A stretch of DNA of 64,000 nucleotides, from assembly GCF_030651625.1 (NCBI RefSeq), contig NZ_JAUSCF010000038.1, positions 31,339-95,338 of the forward strand. Reading direction: 5' to 3'. The notes beneath the pieces were generated by a model, which made no database searches, had not been told where the DNA came from, and worked only from the letters and a program-made list of their open reading frames with translations. Positions 10,402-18,431 of the stretch are shown here, one piece after another (positions within the stretch are counted from its first letter, which is position 1; each line of letters opens with the position of its first letter). This stretch comes from Hydrogenophaga sp. GTDB lineage: Bacteria; Pseudomonadota; Gammaproteobacteria; Burkholderiales; Burkholderiaceae_C. A program made the position numbers and the translations under genes.

Positions 10402-11193
10402 ATGACATTCTTGCCGGACGAAACTGCGGTGCGTGCATGGCTGGACGAACACCGCTTCGAGCATGTGATCTTCGTGTCACCCCACCTGGACGACGCGGTC
10501 TTCTCTGTGGCCGGGTTTCTGAGCGGAGCACCGGAACGCTCGGAAGTCATCACGCTGTTCACGGAGGCCCTGCCCGGTCAGTCATCCAACTGGGCCCGCG
10601 CAGCAGGTTTTGGTGACAGCGCGGCCGAGCATGCCGCACGCAGGCAAGAGGACATTCTCGCCATGCGAAGCATCGGGTGCCGCTTCCAGCACCTGGGTCT
10701 GCGGCCAGGCGACCTGAGCGAGGCACGCGCCACCCGACTGGTCCAAACGCTGGAACGGGCGCGTCCTGCGGGGCTGGACAACACCCTGGTGCTGCTGCCT
10801 GCCGGTGCAGGCAACCCTTCACCGCGGTCGGCAATGCTGGTGGGACTGGCCCTGCGTATCCTGCGACGCCCCGGCAGCGCCTTCTTGCCGCACGGCGAAC
10901 ATGTGCAGACCCGCGACCGACTGTGGCATGCACTGGCGGGCAGCACAGCCCGCATCGGCTTTTACGCGGAACTGCCCTATGCCTGGTCACAAACCAACCA
11001 CCAGTTGCAGCAGCACTTGCTCTCCGACCTGGGTTGCCGGACAGACCTGATTGAACTGAAGCCGGACACGGTAGAAAAAAACCGCCTGGCCGACCTGTAC
11101 CGCTCCCAGCTGGCTCTGGTACTGGGCAGGCGATCAGCCTATCGCAGACGGGTGCTCTCCCGCAACGAATGCCTGTGCATCGTCCCTATGTGA
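10402..11193 (+). CDS. PIG-L family deacetylase
   Basis: A 263-residue protein of the PIG-L/LmbE family, zinc enzymes that remove acetyl groups from N-acetylglucosaminyl or related substrates. The metal motif is a variant, SPHLDDAVFS (His28, Asp30, Asp31), matching the H-x-D-D core. The ATG at 10402 is preferred over the longer frame because the family begins a few residues before the first strand (HVIFVSPHLDD). The third conserved histidine is probably in FLPHGEHVQ. The first 90 bases upstream hold no clear Shine-Dalgarno. It may act on a glycan or secondary metabolite; there is no neighbouring pathway. Confidence 0.82.
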   Translation: MTFLPDETAVRAWLDEHRFEHVIFVSPHLDDAVFSVAGFLSGAPERSEVITLFTEALPGQSSNWARAAGFGDSAAEHAARRQEDILAMRSIGCRFQHLGLRPGDLSEARATRLVQTLERARPAGLDNTLVLLPAGAGNPSPRSAMLVGLALRILRRPGSAFLPHGEHVQTRDRLWHALAGSTARIGFYAELPYAWSQTNHQLQQHLLSDLGCRTDLIELKPDTVEKNRLADLYRSQLALVLGRRSAYRRRVLSRNECLCIVPM

Positions 11194-11199
11194 AGCGCG

Positions 11200-11640
11200 T
11201 TAGCGGTAGCCGTGGCCGTACCTGTGACCATCGTATCGTCGATCACCGCGGTCGTGCCGATCACGCCGGCCATCCCACTGGGAGCGATGGCTCGGGCGTT
11301 CGTAGTAGATCGGTGGCGGCGTCACCACCACTGGGCGGACGCCCCGGTGATAAACCGGCGGCGGTGCGTAATAAACCGGTGGCGGCGCGTAATAGACCTG
11401 CGGCGGCGCGTAGTACACAGGAGGCGGCGCGTAGTAAACGGGCGGGCGGTGGTAGCCATGGCTGTTGGAAACGCCCAGGCTGATGCCCGGCGCGTGCACG
11501 CCTACGGAAAACTGCACGTCGCGCGCATGCGCCTGGGTGCTCGAAATGGCCCATGCCCCAGCTGCAAGGGCGGCCAGCGAAAGGGCTCGGGCCCAAGCCG
11601 AAGTGCGGCTCCAGGGTTTGTTCAAAGTCAGGCTGTTCAT
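11200..11640 (-). CDS. Secreted Tyr/Pro-repeat protein
   Basis: A 146-residue protein with a long N-terminal signal (SLAALAAGAWAISSTQAHA, cleavage probably after AHA) and a mature part built from tandem VYYAPPP units: five copies of a seven-residue unit lie near residues 65-100, encoded by 21-base imperfect direct repeats at about 11345-11450. The C-terminus is rich in Arg, Asp, Gly and His (DRHDRGDRRYDG). Such small YXPP-repeat exported proteins are common in Comamonadaceae but have no known function. It is convergent with the PIG-L gene, only six bases away, and divergent from the DUF924 gene. Confidence 0.75.
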   Translation of the reverse strand: MNSLTLNKPWSRTSAWARALSLAALAAGAWAISSTQAHARDVQFSVGVHAPGISLGVSNSHGYHRPPVYYAPPPVYYAPPQVYYAPPPVYYAPPPVYHRGVRPVVVTPPPIYYERPSHRSQWDGRRDRHDRGDRRYDGHRYGHGYR

Positions 11641-11785
11641 GGTGGGCTCCTGGTTGCGGGGCGATTCTGTGTCCCGTAGAAGCATTACAGACAATTCCCC
11701 GGTAACCTGTACCGCATGCTTGGTCAAAGACGTTGCAAAACGTAAGCAGAACGCCGTTGTTACACCTCCAGCACCCTTTTCCGTC

Positions 11786-12421
11786 ATGAACACGCCATCC
11801 AGTTCCACACCCGCCACAGAAACCCCGTCCAACGCCGTGCTCACCTTCTGGCTGGGCGATGCCTTGAAAAGCGACTGGCCCGAACAAGACCGCAACGACC
11901 TCTGGTTTGGTGGCGGCGCCGCGCAAGACCAGCTCATCACCCAGCAGTTCGGTCATCTGGTGGAACAGGCGCTGGCCGGTGGTCTCGCAGAATGGGAGAC
12001 GACGCTTGATCAAAGGCTGGCGCTCATCATCGTGCTCGACCAGTTCACGCGCAACGTGCACCGGGGCACGGCACAGGCCTTTGCCGGCGACGCCAGAGCC
12101 CAGCAGCTGGTGCTGCGCACGCTCGCGCAAGACGAAGACAAGCCCTTGCCTCGTGTGGCGCGCATCTTCCTCTACATGCCCTTGATGCATGCCGAACACC
12201 TGGCGCTGCAAGAAGCCTGCGTGGCGCACTTCACCGAACTGGCAGAAAACGCCCCTCGCGATCTGCGCGAGACGCTGAACGGCAACCTGAAGTTCGCGCT
12301 GGAACACCGCGACATCGTGGCGGCCTATGGTCGTTTCCCGTACCGCAATGAGGCCCTGGGGCGCGAAACCACCGCCGAAGAGTTGGAATTCCTGAAAAAC
12401 GGCCCGCGTTTCGGACAATAG
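11786..12421 (+). CDS. DUF924 family protein
   Basis: A 211-residue cytoplasmic protein of the DUF924 family, recognised by the opening VLTFWLGDAL, the WFGGGAAQD segment, DQRLALIIVLDQFTRNVHRGTA pattern and the closing HRDIVAAYGRFPYRNEALGR. The fold is a TPR-like all-helical one; no enzymatic activity is established. The ATG at 11786 is chosen because the upstream extension of the open frame is antisense to the neighbouring secreted protein and has no family similarity. Confidence 0.9.
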   Translation: MNTPSSSTPATETPSNAVLTFWLGDALKSDWPEQDRNDLWFGGGAAQDQLITQQFGHLVEQALAGGLAEWETTLDQRLALIIVLDQFTRNVHRGTAQAFAGDARAQQLVLRTLAQDEDKPLPRVARIFLYMPLMHAEHLALQEACVAHFTELAENAPRDLRETLNGNLKFALEHRDIVAAYGRFPYRNEALGRETTAEELEFLKNGPRFGQ

Positions 12422-12516
12422 TCAGAGCGCGTGCGGGCATCCTCACCGCACTGCCACACCAATGTCACGTTCGGTCGGTACAACGTAGGTATTCACAACA
12501 CCTCCCGTACCCACCC

Positions 12517-14382
12517 ATGAAGAACACACTGACGCCTTCCCGCACCCGCCTGTTCACTGCCTCACTGGTCGCAGCTGCTGCACTGGTGGCTTGCGGCGGT
12601 GGAGAAACGCCCCCGCCACAAGAAGGCAAGGCCACGCCGGTGGGTGTGATGCTGGAGAAGATTGGCGGTTACAGCTCCGGTGTGTTTGGAGAAAGCGCCG
12701 CCGAGATCCCGGCATTTGACGCCGCAACGCAGCGTGCGTTCGTGGTCAATGCCGCCGCCGGCAAGATCGATGTGCTCGACCTCAGCGACCCCACCCGGCC
12801 AGAGAAAATCGGCGAAATCGCCACCGACAGCATCCTGCCTGGCTCTGTGGTCAACAGCGTGGCGGTGCACGACGGTCTGGTGGCCGTGGCCATTCAAGCC
12901 AGCACCAAGACCGACAACGGCCGCGTGGCCTTGTACCGTGCTCGCGACCTGAAGCTGATCAGTCATGTGGAAGTGGGCGCCCTGCCCGACATGCTGGTTT
13001 TCACGCCCGACGGAAAAACCTTGCTGGTGGCCAACGAAGGCGAGCCCAGCGACGACTACCAGATCGACCCGGAAGGCTCGATCAGCGTCATCGACGTCAA
13101 GCAGCCGGCCAAGCCCACCGTTCGCACGGCCGGCTTCGCCGCCTTCAATGGCCAGGAAACCACGCTGCGCGCTCAGGGTGTGCGCATCTTTGGCCCGGGC
13201 GCATCGGCGGCGCAAGACTTTGAACCCGAGTACATCGCCGTCTCTGCCGACGGCAAGACGGCCTGGGTCGCCCTGCAAGAGAACAACGCTTTCGCCATCC
13301 TCGACATCAAGAAGGCCGAGGTGCAGCGCATCGTGGCGCTCGGCCACAAGGACCATGGTCTCAAGGGTAACGAGATCGATGCGTCCGACACCGATCTGAA
13401 GGCCGACATCCGCACCTGGCCCGGCGTGCGCGGCATGTACATGCCCGACGCCATCGCTGCCTACAGCGTGGGCAAGCAGAACTACATCGTGAGCGCCAAC
13501 GAAGGCGACGCGCGCGCCTGGGGCGAAACCAACAAAGCGTACTGGAATGGCGACGCCAGCCTGGGCTTTGTGGAGGAATTCCGCGTCAAGCACCTCATCA
13601 ACCGCAACGGCTGGGGCGGTCGTGCGGGCGACGACCTGCCACCGCAACTCAACGCGCTGGCCGCAGGTGGCCTGCTCAACCCCTCCACCTTCGCCTACTG
13701 TGGCGCCGTGGCGGGCAACCCGGGCGACTGCCGGGCCGACAACAACCTGGGCCGGCTCACCATCACCTGGACCGAGGGCTACCGCCGCGACACCATGGGC
13801 AACCCCATTCTGTTCAATGCCAGCGGTCTGCAGGACCCCGCTGGCAACCGGCTCATGTACGACCACCTCTACGCCTACGGTGGCCGATCGATTTCGATCT
13901 GGAACGAAAAAGGCGAGCAGGTGTGGGATTCGGGTGCCGACATCGAAAAATTCCTGGCCAGCGACGAATGCATGGCTGGCGCCAAGCGCAACATTCCCTG
14001 CAAGACCTTCTTCAATTCCAACCACGTCGCCGGTAGCTCGCTGGACAACCGCAGCGACAACAAAGGCCCTGAACCCGAAGGCGTGGCGATCGGCACCATC
14101 GGGAAAAAGACCTTTGCCTTTGTGGGCCTGGAGCGCATGGGCGGTGTGCTGGTGTACGACATCACCAACCCGAAAGCCCCCGTTCGCATGGACTACCTCA
14201 ACACCCGTGAAGACTGGACCACGGCAAACCCGTCGACCGTGCTGGACTCGGTGGGCGACCTTGGCCCCGAAGGCCTGACCTTCATCCCCGCCAACGATTC
14301 ACCCAACGGCAGACCCCTGTTGCTGGTGGGCAACGAAGTGAGTGGTACCACCGCCGTGCTGCAGCTCAAGTTGACATTCTGA
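12517..14382 (+). CDS. Choice-of-anchor I family lipoprotein (beta-propeller)
   Basis: A 621-residue exported lipoprotein with signal MKNTLTPSRTRLFTASLVAA and lipobox LVAC (Cys26), followed by a GGGETPPP tether. The body carries propeller-like blades with repeated V-x-D-x-x-x-P motifs (KIDVLDLSDPTRPEKI, ISVIDVKQPAKP, VLVYDITNPKAP). This is the 'choice-of-anchor I' family, whose members are often annotated as alkaline-phosphatase-like or mesenchyme-specific-cell-surface-glycoprotein-like. NEGEPSDDY and NEGDARAWGE are conserved acidic segments that could bind metal. Several cysteines lie in the middle (CGAVAGNPGDC; CMAGAKRNIPC) and could form disulfides. It appears monocistronic. Confidence 0.88.
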   Translation: MKNTLTPSRTRLFTASLVAAAALVACGGGETPPPQEGKATPVGVMLEKIGGYSSGVFGESAAEIPAFDAATQRAFVVNAAAGKIDVLDLSDPTRPEKIGEIATDSILPGSVVNSVAVHDGLVAVAIQASTKTDNGRVALYRARDLKLISHVEVGALPDMLVFTPDGKTLLVANEGEPSDDYQIDPEGSISVIDVKQPAKPTVRTAGFAAFNGQETTLRAQGVRIFGPGASAAQDFEPEYIAVSADGKTAWVALQENNAFAILDIKKAEVQRIVALGHKDHGLKGNEIDASDTDLKADIRTWPGVRGMYMPDAIAAYSVGKQNYIVSANEGDARAWGETNKAYWNGDASLGFVEEFRVKHLINRNGWGGRAGDDLPPQLNALAAGGLLNPSTFAYCGAVAGNPGDCRADNNLGRLTITWTEGYRRDTMGNPILFNASGLQDPAGNRLMYDHLYAYGGRSISIWNEKGEQVWDSGADIEKFLASDECMAGAKRNIPCKTFFNSNHVAGSSLDNRSDNKGPEPEGVAIGTIGKKTFAFVGLERMGGVLVYDITNPKAPVRMDYLNTREDWTTANPSTVLDSVGDLGPEGLTFIPANDSPNGRPLLLVGNEVSGTTAVLQLKLTF

Positions 14383-14472
14383 CCTGCCGATAAAGTTTCA
14401 AGGCGGTTGCGCTGCACGGCGCGACCGCCATCGCGCACAGGTCAGGCCCATACAAAGGCGCTGGCCGGCATC

Positions 14473-14510
14473 GAGCCGGGCCCAGGGGGTATTCCCCTGG
14501 CGCCCGGCTC
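14473..14510. terminator. Strong stem-loop downstream of the choice-of-anchor gene
   Basis: The arms GAGCCGGGC-CCAGGGG (14473-14488) and CCCCTGG-C-GCCCGGCTC (14494-14510) pair over 16 base pairs with a single bulged C at 14501 and a five-base loop. No T-run follows, so it is not a textbook intrinsic terminator; it may stabilise the 3' end of the upstream mRNA or be an intergenic repeat unit. Confidence 0.45.
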
Positions 14511-14621
14511 TCCATTTGGAGATCCGGACAACGCCAGCCGGGCGTCGCTTCCAAGGCCCACGCAGGCAAGCAGACCGGGTGCTATCGTGCGGTCGTTCCA
14601 GCTTCATTGCGCCGATTGCCC

Positions 14622-15188
14622 ATGCCCAACACCCTGGTCATCCACGCCCACCCCCGCCCGGGCCAGTCCGTCGTCACCCAGACGCTGCTTGAAGCGCTGA
14701 CCCCACTGAAGCACACCGCCGTGCGTTCGCTCTACGCGCTGTACCCGGACTTTGACATCGACGTGGCGGCCGAACAGGAAGCGCTCAGCCGCGCCGACCT
14801 GATCGTCTGGCTGGCGCCGGTGCACTGGTACAGCGTGCCCGCGCTCATGAAGCACTGGTTCGACCAGGTGCTTACCCACGGCTGGGCCTATGGCCACGGT
14901 GCGAATGCGCTTCATGGCAAAACCGCCTGGTGGGTGGCCAGCGCGGGAGGGGCCGAGGCCACCTATGCCCCGGGCGGCGCACACATGCGCCCGTTCGCGG
15001 ACTACGTGGCCCCCATTGAACACACGGCGCGCTTTTGCGGCATGCACTGGTTGCCGCCCTTTGTGGTGCACGGCGGGCACAGCTGCACCACAAAGCAGGT
15101 AGACGATGCGCGCACGGCGCTTGTGCAGCGTTTGCATCACCACCTGGCCAATATGCCAGCTCGGCCCGCACCCGAGGCACAGCCATGA
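14622..15188 (+). CDS. kefF: KefF-like NAD(P)H-dependent quinone oxidoreductase
   Basis: A 188-residue flavodoxin-like protein of the NQO1/KefF family. It starts with the FMN phosphate loop region LVIHAHPRPGQS and has the WLAPVHWYSVPALMKHWFDQVL and GKTAWWVASAGG segments typical of this family. KefF is the ancillary subunit that activates the KefC potassium/proton antiporter and also reduces electrophilic quinones. The ATG at 14622 fits the family start; it ends in an ATGA overlap with kefC, which supports a functional pair protecting against electrophile stress by cytoplasmic acidification. Confidence 0.88.
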   Translation: MPNTLVIHAHPRPGQSVVTQTLLEALTPLKHTAVRSLYALYPDFDIDVAAEQEALSRADLIVWLAPVHWYSVPALMKHWFDQVLTHGWAYGHGANALHGKTAWWVASAGGAEATYAPGGAHMRPFADYVAPIEHTARFCGMHWLPPFVVHGGHSCTTKQVDDARTALVQRLHHHLANMPARPAPEAQP

Positions 15189-16999
15189 ACCAGGCCATTC
15201 TTTTCCTGCTGGCTGCGCTCATTCTGGTGCCGCTGGCGGTGCGCCTGAACCTGGGTTCGGTGCTGGGTTACCTGCTGGCCGGCGTGCTGCTGGGGCCCGT
15301 GGGTCTGGGGCTGGTGTCTGATCCGGCCACCATCCTCCAGGTGTCTGAACTGGGTGTGGTGCTGATGCTGTTCGTGATTGGCCTGGCACTGGAGCCCCAG
15401 CGGCTGTGGGCCATGCGCAGCGCCGTGTTTGGCGGCGGCGCGCTACAGCTGGGGGCCTGCACCGTGCTGCTGATGCCGCTGGGCTTTGCCATGGGCTGGA
15501 CCTGGCAGGCCACGCTGATCGGCAGCCTGGCCATGGCGTTGTCAAGCACCGCCATTACCGTGCCGCTGCTGCAGGAACGCAACCTCATGGCGCGGCCCAT
15601 CGGGCAAAAAGGCTTTGCCATGCTGCTGTTTGAAGACATTGCCGCCATTCCGCTGCTGGCACTGGCTGCGGTGCTGGGCAGCACGCTGGGCACACCGGCG
15701 CCGGTGAGCCCGTCTGCCCACGCCAGCGGCTGGCTGGGCCCGCTGATGCAGGTGGGCGCCATCGCTGGCGTGGTGGTGTTTGGTCGCTTTGTGGCCTACC
15801 CGGTGATGCGCTTCATTGCAGGGCTGCCGGTACGCGAACTGTTCACCGGCTTTGCGCTGCTGCTGGTGCTTGGCGTGGCCGCGCTCATGCAGGCGGTGGG
15901 CCTGTCCATGGGGCTGGGCGCCTTCATTGCCGGCGTGCTGTTGGCCAGCTCGCCCTACCGCCACGCGCTGGAGAACGACATCTTGCCCTTCAAAGGCCTG
16001 CTGCTGGGCCTGTTCTTCATCGCCGTGGGCATGGGCATGCAGCTGGACCTGTTCCTGACTTCCCCAGTGCAGGTGGTGGCGGGGCTGGTGATCATCACCG
16101 TGCTGAAGCTGGTGGGGGTGTGGCTGGTTCTGCCTCTGGTTGATTTGCACGGTGCATCGCGTTCACAGCTGGCCATTCTGCTGGGGCAGGTGGGCGAGTT
16201 CGCTTTCGTGATTCTGGCCACCGCCCAGGCCGCGCGCGTGCTTCCGGCCGAAGACGCCGCCCTGCTCACCTTGATAGCGGCGCTGTCCATGCCCATCACG
16301 CCGCTGCTGCTCATGGCGTTTGACAGGTACGCACGCCCCGAAGGCAGCGACCGCCCCACCGACGCCATAGAAGACGACAAGCCCGCCGTGCTGCTGGCCG
16401 GCTTTGGCCGCTACGGGCAGATCGTGGCGCGCCTGCTGCTGGGGGCAGGCCTCAAGCCCACCGTGATCGACCACGATTCGGACACCGTGGACAGCGCGCG
16501 CCGTTTTGGCTTTCAGGTGTACTTTGGTGACGCCACCCAGCCCGACCTGCTGGCCGCTGCTGGCGTGGCACGGGCCAAAGTGGTGGTGGTGGCCATTGAC
16601 GACGCCGCGCAGGCCAACCGGCTGGTGGAAACGCTGCAGGCGCAATGGCCACACCTGAAAATCATCGCCCGCGCACGCGACGCCGTGCACGCCATGGAAC
16701 TGGAAGAAGCCAACGTGCACCACGTGCAACGCGAAATGTTCGAGAGCTCGCTGCGCAGCGGTCGCGCCACGCTGCAGGCCCTGGGCTTTGACGCCTTCCA
16801 CGCGCGACAAATGGCCGACGACTTCCGCCGCTATTCAGAAAGCTTTGTCAAGGCGGCACGGGACTCCAGGCACAACGAAGACGACCTGATCCAGCGCGTG
16901 CGCGAGTCGCGCGAGCAGTTTGAAAAGCAGATGCAGAAAGACCTGGAACGCCAGGTTCGCCGCACGGGCGACACCGACTGGCACCAGCAGCGGCCGTAG
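15185..16999 (+). CDS. kefC: Glutathione-regulated potassium-efflux antiporter KefC
   Basis: A 604-residue inner-membrane cation/proton antiporter. Residues 1-380 form the CPA2 membrane domain with ten or more helices (QLSELGVVLMLFVIGLALEP-like core region and GQVGEFAFVILA later), and a cytosolic RCK/TrkA-N domain starts near residue 400 with the nucleotide-binding AGFGRYGQIVARLLL. The C-terminal tail is strongly charged and helical. Glutathione keeps KefC closed and glutathione adducts open it. The ATG at 15185 overlaps the kefF stop, so translation is coupled. The longer open frame starting upstream runs antisense-free through kefF and is not the real start. Confidence 0.93.
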   Translation: MNQAILFLLAALILVPLAVRLNLGSVLGYLLAGVLLGPVGLGLVSDPATILQVSELGVVLMLFVIGLALEPQRLWAMRSAVFGGGALQLGACTVLLMPLGFAMGWTWQATLIGSLAMALSSTAITVPLLQERNLMARPIGQKGFAMLLFEDIAAIPLLALAAVLGSTLGTPAPVSPSAHASGWLGPLMQVGAIAGVVVFGRFVAYPVMRFIAGLPVRELFTGFALLLVLGVAALMQAVGLSMGLGAFIAGVLLASSPYRHALENDILPFKGLLLGLFFIAVGMGMQLDLFLTSPVQVVAGLVIITVLKLVGVWLVLPLVDLHGASRSQLAILLGQVGEFAFVILATAQAARVLPAEDAALLTLIAALSMPITPLLLMAFDRYARPEGSDRPTDAIEDDKPAVLLAGFGRYGQIVARLLLGAGLKPTVIDHDSDTVDSARRFGFQVYFGDATQPDLLAAAGVARAKVVVVAIDDAAQANRLVETLQAQWPHLKIIARARDAVHAMELEEANVHHVQREMFESSLRSGRATLQALGFDAFHARQMADDFRRYSESFVKAARDSRHNEDDLIQRVRESREQFEKQMQKDLERQVRRTGDTDWHQQRP

Positions 17000-17029
17000 G
17001 CAGGTTCGCAGCGGCTGACAACCTCCAGG

Positions 17030-17060
17030 GTCTGGCAGGCCGTTCACGCCCTGCCAAGAC
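17030..17060. terminator. Stem-loop between convergent genes
   Basis: GTCTGGCAGG (17030-17039) pairs with CCTGCCAAGAC (17050-17060) around a ten-base loop, with one bulged A. It lies between the end of kefC and the end of the convergent small membrane protein, where a bidirectional terminator is expected. There is no long T-run on either strand. Confidence 0.4.
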
Positions 17061-17079
17061 CCCGCAACCGTGAGAAGCT

Positions 17080-17469
17080 TCAGTGCAGGACGAGCAACCC
17101 CAGAATGGCCAATACACCGCCCACCAGGGCGGCAGCCACCAGACCATAGGGTGAATACAGCTTCTGCAGCAGCCAGGATCGGGGGGCTTTCGCCGATGCT
17201 CGAAACCGGGTGAGTTCTGCGGGGCGGGAGTCGAGTGCGGCCGCCACAAAGACCTCCTCGGCACGCAGGCGGGTGGCGGCGCCGGGCGCGGCCCAGGTCG
17301 CCCAGAGCGCGTGCGCCGCAGCCGGCACGATCGCCCCGCGCTCCACCGCCGCTTCCACATCGATCCAGCCCAGTTGCACCCGCACCGACGGAATGAAAAC
17401 GTCCTCCAGTTGGGTTTCATCCCACTGGCTTTCTTCCATCGACAGGGTCTCGGGATTGTCCGGGTTCAT
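17080..17469 (-). CDS. Small protein with one C-terminal membrane helix, function unknown
   Basis: A 129-residue protein. The acidic N-terminus (MNPDNPETLSMEESQWDETQLED) leads into a soluble region with FIPSVRVQLGWIDVEAAVERG, and the last 25 residues (LVAAALVGGVLAILGLLVLH) form one membrane helix, so it is probably a C-tail-anchored inner-membrane protein. The ATG at 17469 is the last start before the conserved-looking region; the open frame extends further upstream but with no plausible start signal. I do not recognise a family. Confidence 0.6.
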   Translation of the reverse strand: MNPDNPETLSMEESQWDETQLEDVFIPSVRVQLGWIDVEAAVERGAIVPAAAHALWATWAAPGAATRLRAEEVFVAAALDSRPAELTRFRASAKAPRSWLLQKLYSPYGLVAAALVGGVLAILGLLVLH

Positions 17470-17807
17470 GGTCTGGGAAAGGTGTAGATCATGGCTCGAC
17501 AGGCCGGCAGACACGGAAGATACCGGAAACCGCACACCGCCGTCACCGTGGTCCACCGTCTGGTCCGTTCGGGGACCCTGTTTGCGGCACTTGCGTGAAG
17601 AATGACCGGTTTGAACCGTTCTCTGACTTCCAAGGAACCGCTCGGGCCGAGCCTGCCGAAGCCCCGCGCGATACATCATGCACTGCAATGGACCGGGTCG
17701 ACCTCGCGCTTGGCAACGGCCTGTCAAACCTGACAGGTTCGAGGATCGATCCACGCAGCCTGCTTCTAGAATCCGCCGCAATTTCGCTGTTTCCCTCACA
17801 CAAACCC
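17470..17807. promoter_or_regulatory. Divergent intergenic region with an operator-like palindrome
   Basis: These 338 bases separate two divergent genes. An 18-base element at 17720-17737 has perfect seven-base arms, CCTGTCA and TGACAGG, around AACC, about 70 bases upstream of the lipoprotein start. It is a plausible binding site for a dimeric regulator of the lipoprotein/lysozyme unit, but no regulator is adjacent and no confident sigma-70 hexamers could be placed. The open frame through this region upstream of 17808 is not considered coding. Confidence 0.35.
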
Positions 17808-18413
17808 ATGCCCGCCTCTCGCAAACCGTTCTTGCGCTCCGCCTTGATGTTGCTGGGGGCGCTGGGCCTGCAAGCCTGCGCGCTTCAGACCACCCAAACC
17901 CACCTATCGCCTGACGCAGCACAACTGACCCATGCCTGCCAGCCCACTGAGACGGTGGGGTTCAGCTGCGAGCTGCGGAACGGGCAGTTGCTGTCGCTAT
18001 GCGCTTCGCCGGGTTTCAACGACTTCAAGGGCAAACCGGCTGACAACCCCGGCTACGCCTATCTGGCGATCAGCACAAAGCAAGGGAAGAAGCCCTACAC
18101 CTACCCACCCAACCCACAGGACTACAAGAAGCACATGTACTTCTGGGTATCCATCTCTGCAGTGCCGCACATGTTCGTGTCAACCGACGAGGGTGCATTT
18201 CTTCACCTCAGCCTGGACATTGATTCCCCAGCCGACGTGACCAACGAATACGTGCCAAAGGGGTGGCCGTTGGCCTCGTCTGAAACCGGCTCGCTCTGCA
18301 CCAACCAGATCAACCGGGACAGCCTTGATCCGTTCATGGCTCAAATGCTGAAAAAAGCCGACTGGGAAAAGGCCCATCGAGACACCGCCCGGCAAGGTGG
18401 CACCGGGCGCTGA
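17808..18413 (+). CDS. Lipoprotein, probable immunity protein of the lysozyme-like effector
   Basis: A 201-residue lipoprotein with signal MPASRKPFLRSALMLLGALG and lipobox LQAC (lipidated Cys24), so it would sit in the periplasm or outer membrane. The mature part has the pattern CELRNGQLLSLCAS, then YLAISTKQGKKPYTYPPN and a beta-rich half (HMYFWVSISAVPHMFVSTDEG). Similar C-x-L-x-x-x-x-x-L-S-L-C lipoproteins are, from memory, found next to type IV secretion effectors as immunity proteins (X-Tfi). It lies 18 bases upstream of the GH19 gene in the same orientation, matching the immunity-then-effector order seen in such pairs. The lipoprotein call is firm; the immunity role is inference from position and general resemblance. 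Confidence 0.65.
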   Translation: MPASRKPFLRSALMLLGALGLQACALQTTQTHLSPDAAQLTHACQPTETVGFSCELRNGQLLSLCASPGFNDFKGKPADNPGYAYLAISTKQGKKPYTYPPNPQDYKKHMYFWVSISAVPHMFVSTDEGAFLHLSLDIDSPADVTNEYVPKGWPLASSETGSLCTNQINRDSLDPFMAQMLKKADWEKAHRDTARQGGTGR

Positions 18414-18431
18414 CGTGCACAAGGTTGAACG

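Noticed and set aside
10214..10405. 63-codon frame between the kinase remnant and the PIG-L gene
   Set aside because: No similarity, and it overlaps the likely leader of the PIG-L gene.
12562..14025. 487-codon open frame antisense to the choice-of-anchor gene
   Set aside because: It lies inside a well-supported gene on the other strand and its translation has the His/Val/Gly-rich composition of a GC-rich shadow frame, without any family similarity.
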